A DNA stretch of 64,000 nt from Methanosphaera sp. ISO3-F5 (GTDB taxonomy: Archaea; Methanobacteriota; Methanobacteria; Methanobacteriales; Methanobacteriaceae): the NCBI RefSeq assembly GCF_034480035.2, contig NZ_CP118753.2, positions 1,258,677-1,322,676 of the forward strand, given 5' to 3'. Position 1 is the first letter of the stretch. Every line of letters starts with the position of its first letter. The position numbers and the translations under genes are program-made. The notes under the pieces were generated by a model. That model did not search any database. It was not told the origin of the DNA and saw nothing but the letters and a program-made list of their open reading frames with translations. Of this stretch, positions 8,086 through 17,100 are shown piece by piece.

Positions 8086-10041
8086 ATGATATTAAAGTCA
8101 ATAAGTGTAACTAATTATAGGCCTTATCATGGTTCTTTTACTATTGAATTTGCAGAAGGAGATAAAAATATTACTATTATTGAGGGGTCTAACGATAAAG
8201 GAAAAACAAGTTTATTAAATGCTTTTACCTGGTGTTTATATGGTCAAGAGTCTTATAAAAAAGAAGGTAAGGAGTCTATTTGGAATCGTACTGCTTTTAA
8301 TAATATAAGTATTGGTGAAACATTAGATGTAATTGTAGAAATTATCATGAAAGATAATGAAAACAATAATATAATTTTTAAAAGAAAACAAACATGTCAA
8401 AAATTGAGTCAAAATGATCGTGCAATTCAAACACCAGTTTTTAAAATTTTTAAAAATGATGGAATCAATGATATTCCAATAGATAATCCAACACAATACA
8501 TTGAAACACATCTTCCTTATGAATTACGCGAATATTATCTATTTGATGGAGAACAATTAGTTCAATTTTTTAACAAAGATTCAAAATCTGTTAAGAAAGC
8601 AGTGTTTAATTTATCGCAACTTAATTTATTAGATCGCTCTGAAGAACATATTAGTAAGTTTAGAGTTAAATTAATAGAAAATCAAACCAATATTGCTCCA
8701 AAATTAGCTGAATACCAAAAACAAAAAATAGATTTAGAAAAACTTCAAAAAAATTTGAAATCTAAAATAGAGGAACATAATGAAACGATTACTTATTTAA
8801 AGAATAAAAATGTTAATTTAGCTAATAAAATTAAAGAATTTGATTCTAATTCTGAAGAATTATATAATAAAAAAGAAGAATTAAAAGAAGAAGTTAAAAA
8901 TTTAGAAGAGAATCTTAAAAATCTCAACATAAGTTATACTAAATATTTGACTAATAATATAAATTATATACTTGCAAATTCCTTATTGAAAGATTTTGAT
9001 AATAGAGCTAAAGTTTTAGAAGACAAAGGTTTTATACCGGCTAAATATAAAAAAGAATTTTTAGAAGATTTACTTAAAAGAAATATATGTATTTGTGGAA
9101 CACGATTAGATGAAAATTCTGATTGTTATAACACATTACAAGAATTAATTAATAAAACCGATGATGTCACAAATATATCTGAAAATGTAAATCAATTATT
9201 ATCAATTTGTAGAAATATAAAAAAGAAATATCCAAAAAATATGAAAGACACATTAAGATTAAAACAAAGTGAAATAATTACATTAGAAAATGAAATATCT
9301 TATAAAAAAACACAAATTCAAGAAATTAATGTTAAATTAGAATCAATTCCTATAGATATGATTAAAGAGAATAATGCAAAAATTAGTAAAAATGAAAAAG
9401 AGATAGAAAATTTATATCAAGAAATTGGTAAATTTAAAGATAGGTCTAAAAATATTCCTAATAAAATTAATACAATTAATATACATATAGCAGAAGAAGA
9501 ATCTAATCAGGAGATACACAATAGAATATCAAACCAATTAATATTTTGTGAAAAATTACAAGAAATATGTTCTCAATTGAATTATAAAATGAAACGATCA
9601 ATACATAATAAACTTCAAAAATTAACTTCAGAAGAATTTAAACAAATTCATTGGAAAAAATCTTATAAAGATGTATTGATAAATGATGATTTTGAAGTTA
9701 GTTTTGTTATGAAAGATGGATCTGAAAAATCTGCTACTGATCCTTCAAGTGGAAGTCAATTAGTGTTAGCATTATCGTTCGTTATTGCGTTAAATTCATT
9801 ATCGGGTTTTAAATTACCTATTATAATTGATACTCCTATGGGTAGATTAGATTCTAGTGTTCGCGAAAAACTCGCAGAATTCCTTCCAGAATATTTAAAT
9901 AACAAACAAATGGCATTATTTGTAACGGATAAGGAATATGAAGGATTATTTAAAGAAAAAATAGATTACTATGTTGGTAAAAAATATTTATTAGCATCTG
10001 CATTAGATAATGATGATGAAACTAGGGTGATAAAATGTTAA
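8086..10041 (+). CDS. dndD: DndD-like SMC/Rad50-type ATPase
   Basis: A 651-residue protein with SMC/Rad50 architecture. Walker A (GSNDKGKT) is at residues 34-41, with a long coiled coil at ~190-540. A zinc-hook-like CxCG (ICICGTRL) lies at about residues 334-341, an ABC signature-like segment (SSGSQ) at ~553, and Walker B (LPIIIDTPMGRLD) at ~580-592. Length and N-terminal sequence fit DndD. In phosphorothioation systems DndD is an ATPase partner of DndC and DndE in sulfur insertion into the DNA backbone. No DndC or DndE gene is present nearby, so here it may act with the restriction proteins instead. Its stop overlaps the next start by 7 bases. Confidence 0.82.
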   Translation: MILKSISVTNYRPYHGSFTIEFAEGDKNITIIEGSNDKGKTSLLNAFTWCLYGQESYKKEGKESIWNRTAFNNISIGETLDVIVEIIMKDNENNNIIFKRKQTCQKLSQNDRAIQTPVFKIFKNDGINDIPIDNPTQYIETHLPYELREYYLFDGEQLVQFFNKDSKSVKKAVFNLSQLNLLDRSEEHISKFRVKLIENQTNIAPKLAEYQKQKIDLEKLQKNLKSKIEEHNETITYLKNKNVNLANKIKEFDSNSEELYNKKEELKEEVKNLEENLKNLNISYTKYLTNNINYILANSLLKDFDNRAKVLEDKGFIPAKYKKEFLEDLLKRNICICGTRLDENSDCYNTLQELINKTDDVTNISENVNQLLSICRNIKKKYPKNMKDTLRLKQSEIITLENEISYKKTQIQEINVKLESIPIDMIKENNAKISKNEKEIENLYQEIGKFKDRSKNIPNKINTINIHIAEEESNQEIHNRISNQLIFCEKLQEICSQLNYKMKRSIHNKLQKLTSEEFKQIHWKKSYKDVLINDDFEVSFVMKDGSEKSATDPSSGSQLVLALSFVIALNSLSGFKLPIIIDTPMGRLDSSVREKLAEFLPEYLNNKQMALFVTDKEYEGLFKEKIDYYVGKKYLLASALDNDDETRVIKC

Positions 10042-10475
10042 ATTATGAATCTAATACTAGCATTTACAATGAAACTGTTAAAGAAATTATTCATGTAGAT
10101 GAATCTGAATTTGAAAAAATGTACCAAATGTTTACTCAAGAAACTGACTATTTTAAAAATAATCAACATATATTCACTTTAGCAGTATTGATTGGAAAAT
10201 TTATCGTGAAAAAAAGAAAAAAAATAAATAAACGTCATGATTTTATTAGACATTCATATATCAAAGATAGCGATGAAGAAGTAATTTTAACTGCTTTAGC
10301 TATTCAAGAAGTTAATGATGTAGATGTAATAATTGATAAAAATGAAATATATACCATATGTGAAGAGTATGCCCGTAGTGGGATTCAAAAACTTTATGAA
10401 TGGTATGTTGATAGTAGTATAGATTTTGATATAGAATTAACTAATCTCATAAATGAATTTTTTGAAGAAGAATAA
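10035..10475 (+). CDS. Protein resembling DNA phosphorothioation-associated protein 4
   Basis: A 146-residue protein that overlaps the DndD-like gene by 7 bases. GGGTGAT just upstream is a strong ribosome binding site. The segment CEEYARSGIQKL near residue 115 matches my memory of the conserved EEYANGGI region in phosphorothioation-associated protein 4. A basic patch (KKRKKINKRH) lies near residue 57. No enzyme motif is seen. The position between a DndD-like ATPase and DptF supports a role in the same complex. The assignment is from memory and the role of the family is not established. Confidence 0.68.
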   Translation: MLNYESNTSIYNETVKEIIHVDESEFEKMYQMFTQETDYFKNNQHIFTLAVLIGKFIVKKRKKINKRHDFIRHSYIKDSDEEVILTALAIQEVNDVDVIIDKNEIYTICEEYARSGIQKLYEWYVDSSIDFDIELTNLINEFFEEE

Positions 10476-10484
10476 GGTGTTTAA

Positions 10485-12779
10485 ATGGAACAAAATGCAT
10501 TTACTTTTCTAAAAGATGAATTTTCAGAACCATATGAATATTGTAAAAATATGGAAGAGGAGTTAGTAGATGAAAAATTCGATAATTCCTGTGTTAATGG
10601 AAGAAAAGCCTTAGAAGTATTGGTAGATATAATAATTAAAAATGAATCTATCAAAAAATCTAAGTATGAATATGGAACTGTAGATTCAAAATTACATAAT
10701 AAACTTCAGTTAATTAGAAGATCTAAAACTACAATTACTTCAGATATTTTAAATAAATGTGATAATGTTAGAAAAATGGGTAATAAAGCTTCACACCCTA
10801 AAAATAAAATTTTAGAAGAAGATTGTAGAAATACTCATCAATATTTATATGAGATATTTCAATTTTTTTATGAAAGATATTCCATTTTATGTGATAAATC
10901 TAAAATTAAAATATATCCTGGTGTACTCTATAAAAAAATTGATGAAAATGAAGATTTAAAAAGAAGAATGAAAGAAATAGAAGAAAAAATTGATACTTTA
11001 ACTGGTTCTACTTCTGATAAACCTAAAAAAATATCTTGGATTAAAGAGCATACTTTTAATCAAAAGAAAGGTAGTTTTTTAATTTATGAATTATCAAAAT
11101 TAATGGATTCAAGTAAAGAAGCCGTTGAAGGTTCTGGATATTTAAGTGAATTTAAAGAATATATGCATATTAATAGAACTATTCAAAAAGAATTAGTTAC
11201 TAAATTAGAAATAGCTTCTAAAATGAATTCTTCCCAATTAATTTTATTATGTGGTAGTGTTGGAGATGGTAAATCTCATTTAATCTCATATTTAAATAAA
11301 AATCATAGCGATTTAATGAAAAATTTTAATTATTGGAATGATGCTACTGAAAGTAATGATCCCTCTAAAACTTGCATAGATACTCTTTCGGAAATTTTAT
11401 CTAATTTTAATGATACGAATATTGATAATAATTCAGAAAAATTAATTATTTCCATTAATTTAGGTGTTTTAAATAACTTTATAGATTCTGAATATGCTTT
11501 GAATAATTATACTAAATTATCCAAATTAATTAAGGATTTAAACATATTTGATACAAATAAATCTTCCACAAAAGAGGATTCTACCTGTTTAACTCTTATA
11601 AATTTTGGAGATTATAATTTATTTGAATTTGATGAAAGTAAAGATAATAAAGTATATTCTAAATATATAAAACAATTATTCAATAAAATTACTTCACCAG
11701 TTAAGGATAATCCATTCTATCAAGCATTTTTAAAGGATAAAAATAATGATATAAAAAGTCCTGTTCTCTATAATTATATTATGTTTAGTGATGATAAAGT
11801 ACAGGATATAATTATTGAAAATATTATAAAAATAATTATTAAATATAAGAAAATTATTTCTACTAGAGAATTATTAAATTTTATTTATGAAATTTTAGTA
11901 CCTTATGACCATGTAATAATTAAAAATAATGAATCATTTATACAATATCTTGAATGTTTATTACCTAATTTAATCTTTAATACTACTGATAGATGTGACA
12001 TATTGGAATTTTTACACAAAGAGGATCCAACCTTAAAACGTAATGAATTAACTGATGATTTACTTATGAAATTGAATGTAACCGATAAATTTTCAGATAC
12101 AATGTCTAAATATATGGATATGAATTCATTATTATTTTTTAAAGATTATATTGATAATATTAATATATCTAATTTAAAAGATGAAGAAAGATCTGTAATT
12201 ATATCAACAATTATAAGATGTATGAATATATTCGGTAATCCTGATATCAAAGATTTATTTACAAAAAAATCATATATAGACTATGTTAATTATTTGTATT
12301 ATTATAATAAAGGAGAAGTAAAACAATTACGAACATTATATAAGGAAGTAGAATCAGCTATATATACTTGGAAAGGAAGATTTAATACAAAAAATATATG
12401 TATTCAACAAATTGGTTCATTTTTAATCACTAAACAATTTAATATTAAACCAACTAACTTGAATGAAGAAATCTTAATTGATCCAGATAATGAAAATAGA
12501 TTTAAAACAGAATTAAGTTTAGAATATACTTTATCAGGAGTAGATGAAGATAAAATATTAAAAATTGACTACCAATTATATGAATTAATAACTAAATTAA
12601 ATAGAGGATATAAACCAAATAAAAATGAGCAAAAAGATTTATTATTATTTAATGATTTTATTGATGATTTAATAAATTTAGATAATGAAAAACAATTTAT
12701 TATACATCATCTGAAAGATAATGTTTCATTTGAATTAGAATTAAATGGTTTTGGCGAATATGTGTTTACAAGGTGTTAA
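10485..12779 (+). CDS. dptF: DptF-like restriction ATPase with DUF4145-like N-terminal domain
   Basis: A 764-residue protein. Residues 1-135 resemble a DUF4145-type helical domain (SCVNGRKALEVLVD ... MGNKASHPKN). The P-loop is LLCGSVGDGKSHL near residue 255, followed by DATESNDPSKTCIDTL and ISINLGVLNNF. These match the DptF pattern of DATHS...TAIDTL and IGINIG. LTLINFGDYNLF, further on, fits the DptF Walker B region. DptF is one of three proteins (F, G, H) that restrict DNA lacking phosphorothioate marks. The start is supported by AAGGTG 5 bases upstream. The N-terminal domain is not part of the DptF I know and may be a sensor fused in this lineage. Confidence 0.82.
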   Translation: MEQNAFTFLKDEFSEPYEYCKNMEEELVDEKFDNSCVNGRKALEVLVDIIIKNESIKKSKYEYGTVDSKLHNKLQLIRRSKTTITSDILNKCDNVRKMGNKASHPKNKILEEDCRNTHQYLYEIFQFFYERYSILCDKSKIKIYPGVLYKKIDENEDLKRRMKEIEEKIDTLTGSTSDKPKKISWIKEHTFNQKKGSFLIYELSKLMDSSKEAVEGSGYLSEFKEYMHINRTIQKELVTKLEIASKMNSSQLILLCGSVGDGKSHLISYLNKNHSDLMKNFNYWNDATESNDPSKTCIDTLSEILSNFNDTNIDNNSEKLIISINLGVLNNFIDSEYALNNYTKLSKLIKDLNIFDTNKSSTKEDSTCLTLINFGDYNLFEFDESKDNKVYSKYIKQLFNKITSPVKDNPFYQAFLKDKNNDIKSPVLYNYIMFSDDKVQDIIIENIIKIIIKYKKIISTRELLNFIYEILVPYDHVIIKNNESFIQYLECLLPNLIFNTTDRCDILEFLHKEDPTLKRNELTDDLLMKLNVTDKFSDTMSKYMDMNSLLFFKDYIDNINISNLKDEERSVIISTIIRCMNIFGNPDIKDLFTKKSYIDYVNYLYYYNKGEVKQLRTLYKEVESAIYTWKGRFNTKNICIQQIGSFLITKQFNIKPTNLNEEILIDPDNENRFKTELSLEYTLSGVDEDKILKIDYQLYELITKLNRGYKPNKNEQKDLLLFNDFIDDLINLDNEKQFIIHHLKDNVSFELELNGFGEYVFTRC

Positions 12780-12780
12780 T

Positions 12781-14172
12781 ATGGATTATAATGAAAATTT
12801 AAATATATTATTATCTGAGGTAATTACTTCAAATCATAAATTTGAACGTAAAATGGAACAAATTTATTTACCTATTATAACAAATCAAAATTCTAAATTT
12901 GAAAATGGTTTTAAAACGATAGTTGCTAATTCGGTAAGAATATTCAATCATAAAAAAATTACTGAAGAGTATTCAAATGAAAAATTAATTCATAAAATTA
13001 TAAATAATGATAATTTTTCTTATGATAAAAATGATAAAAAATATCTTGAAGCCTTAATTAAATCTTTTTTAATTAATGAAAATAATGAATTAAATATTAT
13101 TCATCCGTATTTTTATATGTATGTTCCTGAAGTAACAAATAAACAACGTTCTAATGAACTTCAAATAGGTCAATTCATTTCAGACTTATTTTATAGTGAT
13201 GTTGAAGGTATTGGAGATTATTTTGATTTTAAAGATGATGACAAAACTGAGTTATATTATAAAAACAATATTTTAACAGATTTAGTTTTTAAGAATTTAA
13301 TAGTATTGCCGGAAAATACATCTTCATCGAATTATGTTCTTAAATTAAATTATGTGAAAAAAGTGTTTAAAGAGGATATTGAATTTGTTATTGAAAATAA
13401 TGAAGAATTTTTAACATCAAATTTAGAAGAACTTTTGGCTTATTATTACTTTTATTATATTACCCAACTGACTTTTAAATTATATAATAAAAACAATAAT
13501 TTAAATAAAATTGAACCATTATATTATCTAACATCAAATGAGAATATCAGTAGTAATAGAAAAACAATTAATTCCGGATATTCATTAATTAAAAATAATA
13601 ATTTTTATGATATTGTTACTAAAATTTTAGTAATATCTTATTTAAATAAACTATTAGGTACTAAAGGATTAGTATATTCCGAAATTATAGAAAAAATTGA
13701 AAATATGTCTAATGAAGAATATAATGATTTTATATATGTATTAAAAGAATTTATAAAAATATATGTTGATTTAAATCCGAGATTAAACTTAAATGAAGAT
13801 TTTTTAAATGAAAATAATTATATTCAAATTATAGATTATATGTTTGAATGTTTCAATGATCCATTTTATAATGCTGCTAATAATAGATATTTCAAAGCAA
13901 TAGAAAATCTTGGTAAATTATATTTTTTAAAACGTAAAGGTAGGTATGGTTATGTTTTAAATATTTCTGATAATTTATTATTAGCAATTACTGCATTATG
14001 TATTAAAGAAGAAAAAATTAAATTAAAACAGTTATTTAAAGAATATGAACTAAGAGGATTATTTTTTGATAAAAAAAGTAAAAAAGAAATAGAAAATCTG
14101 TTAACGAAATTGAATTTAATTGATAAGAAAAGTGATAGTGGGGATGCACAATATGTCCGAAGAATTTTATAA
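12781..14172 (+). CDS. dptG: DptG-like restriction subunit
   Basis: A 463-residue protein between DptF and DptH, the usual F-G-H order. I chose the ATG at 12781 because AAGGTG lies just before it, 1 base after the DptF stop; an upstream in-frame ATG at 12745 has no such site. The sequence is acidic and Asn-rich, and ends in a winged-helix-like region (GYVLNISDNLLLAITALCIKEEKIKLKQL is the visible core). DptG has no known catalytic motif and is thought to bridge DptF and DptH. The call rests mainly on position and size. Confidence 0.72.
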   Translation: MDYNENLNILLSEVITSNHKFERKMEQIYLPIITNQNSKFENGFKTIVANSVRIFNHKKITEEYSNEKLIHKIINNDNFSYDKNDKKYLEALIKSFLINENNELNIIHPYFYMYVPEVTNKQRSNELQIGQFISDLFYSDVEGIGDYFDFKDDDKTELYYKNNILTDLVFKNLIVLPENTSSSNYVLKLNYVKKVFKEDIEFVIENNEEFLTSNLEELLAYYYFYYITQLTFKLYNKNNNLNKIEPLYYLTSNENISSNRKTINSGYSLIKNNNFYDIVTKILVISYLNKLLGTKGLVYSEIIEKIENMSNEEYNDFIYVLKEFIKIYVDLNPRLNLNEDFLNENNYIQIIDYMFECFNDPFYNAANNRYFKAIENLGKLYFLKRKGRYGYVLNISDNLLLAITALCIKEEKIKLKQLFKEYELRGLFFDKKSKKEIENLLTKLNLIDKKSDSGDAQYVRRIL

Positions 14173-17100
14173 ATATATATCAACGAAATTAATAGATACA
14201 TTTTCATTAGAAGGACAAATAAAAAATGGTGATAAATTTTTTATCGAATTTGATGAAAAAAATCAAGTTAAAAATTTATATGATAATTTAAAAGAAGTTG
14301 CTATTAATTATGGAAATAATATTAAAGTTGAACCTTTTAAATTTCAATATAATAATGGAAACCCCTATGAAACTTATACAATTACTTTTAATTCATTGAA
14401 ATTAGTTATTGCATCTAGTGATAATGCTACTAATGATTACTTAGTAACTTTAAGAAATGCTGTAACTGAACAAAATGATGTTTGGAAAGATACTGCTTTA
14501 TTAATTATTGGTATTAATTTAATTGATAGTATTCAAAATGGTATGAAAGATCTACAAAATAGGGGAATGCCATTTAATATTAATCGTTTAACAGATAATT
14601 TAAAAAGTGAAATTTATTCAAAAGATACTTTAAATAAATATGAAAAGGAATGTTTAAATTTTCATTTAGATAATATGTTAAATGATATGTATGAAACTAC
14701 TTTATGGGATTATGAAGATGTTTTGGCCATTATTAATCAAGGTAAAATATTAGAAGAACAATATCCTAAATTAGGATTATTCCCAGATAGTAAAATAAAT
14801 CAAGATAATCATAAACAAACACTTAAAAAACATATTAAAGAAAACCATAATGAATTTGAAAGAGTAGCTGAAGCACATAGATTAGAAGAACCTAAAGATA
14901 AATTAGAAAAACGTTATACAAATAGTGGAGTAACAAAATTAAATAAAGATAACTGGTATGAAACCGATTATAATAGTGTTAAACGTTATATTAATAAAGA
15001 TAAAGGTTTTATTGAATATGATGATGAATATAACAGTGTAAATAATGAAAAATTAATTTATTGGGAAAAACCTGAAAAAAATAATAAAGCAGGATTAAGA
15101 AAAAGACATATCATAGTGTTTAATCCTGATAATTTAGAAGAAATTACATTGGAATTTATGTTTGATTCAGTTTTATCTAAATCATTTATTAATAAGAAAT
15201 CTCAAAAAATTGCCACTACCAAAGGAAAGAAATTAATCATAAATTTAAAAAGTAATCCTAATACAACTACATTTAATAAAGTTACATATACTCATAAAGA
15301 TATATCTAGTATGAAATATATTTTTAATATAGCAATAGTTAATTGTCCTGAAGACATACTGAAACCTATAAAATCTAATTATCTTATAATGCCTAGTAAA
15401 AAATATATTCAAATATTAAATGAAGATAATAATAACTTAATTGAACTAGGTATTGGTGATGAAAAAAATAAAATAATTATTTCTGAAGAAAAACAAGAAA
15501 TCCCTATAACATTAAATGATACTATAATTATTAACGATGATAATTCATTATTTAGTGAATCAAATAACTTAATAGAATTCCAGTTATCCTATGATTTATT
15601 TTTTAAAATTCCATTAGCTATAAAGGAAAATGAAGAAAAAGTTATTCCTAAACAATCAGTCACTATATCAAATTATAAAAGAGAAAATGAATCTAATTTC
15701 ATATATAATGGTAATAAAATTATTCAAGGATCAAATATTTTCTCTATTGATAAAAAATTTAAAAAATTCCTTAAATTAGAAGAACAAATAGTTAAAGGAA
15801 AAATCTTTTCCGGTAATATAGATATAAATAATAACATAGAACCAGAAGAACTACTTCTTTCCAACGAAATTAGAGAAAAGTATGAAAATATTTTAAATTA
15901 TTATGAAAATATGAAAAATGAAAAAACTATTTGTGGTTATCCAAGTTTAGTTTATTTAGATGATAATTTAGAAAAATTATATACTGATTTTTTAATAGTT
16001 TATAATAAAGAAATTGAAAATATTACAGAAGAAGAATCCTTATCAGATTATCCAAATAAATTTAATTTATCTAAGATAGGTGTTTTTAAATCAATTAACA
16101 ATATTTATTATAGTAGTTTATCACCATTAGTTATGGCTTATCAAATAGAATTAAAACATCAGTTAAAAAATGAACCTATAGAAGAATCTTTATTAAATCG
16201 TTTAACACCAGATAATTTATTACCTTATATTTATAATGAAGATAATAAAATATTTAAACCATTAACACAAAACATTGCAAAAGAATGGATAATTTATGAA
16301 AAAGAAGTTGAAGTTAATCTAGGTTCTACAAATAAATTTATTGCTAAAGTAATAGAAGATAAAATGAATAGATTTATTAAAACTTTTTATTATCTATTCG
16401 ATTCAAATGATCCAGCACCTCTTAAATTAAATATTATTAACATACAAAATGATAAAGAAATAGTTAAAGGTATATTTAATTTTATTTATTCATATATCAA
16501 AAAATCTAGAAGTATAATACCAGTAGAATTAAATATTTATAACAACGAAGATAAAAGTTTTTTCGATTATCTATTTAAATGTAACAATGAGTCTGACTTG
16601 GAGGATATTTTTGACATAAAAATCAATAGTAAAGATTTTGATCCATCGGATATCTTAAGAATAATTCAAAACAATATTACCTATTACAAAATTGATAAAA
16701 ACATTACTAAAACATTCGAATATGCACATATATCCTTTTATAAGTCATCCACAAATATTGGTACTTCTAATAGTAATATGGAAAATGTTGAAACTGGAGT
16801 ATACTTAAATGGGTTACTTTCAGAAACAACTGCATTTAAATCAGGAAATAATTATAAAGTAGGATTTGGTACAAGAAATTTACGTAATAAAAATAATTTA
16901 CTTTTAAAAACCGCTATTAATACTAATGAAATAATACATAATACAAAAAATAATGGTGAAGATATTTATTCTAAAGGTAAATCAATTACTATTAAACCAA
17001 AAACACCTGAATTTGATGATATTGAATTATTATATGATAAATCAGTTTGGGTAACTTTTATTGAACCAGTATTTGGACTAGAATATTTTGATACTAATGA

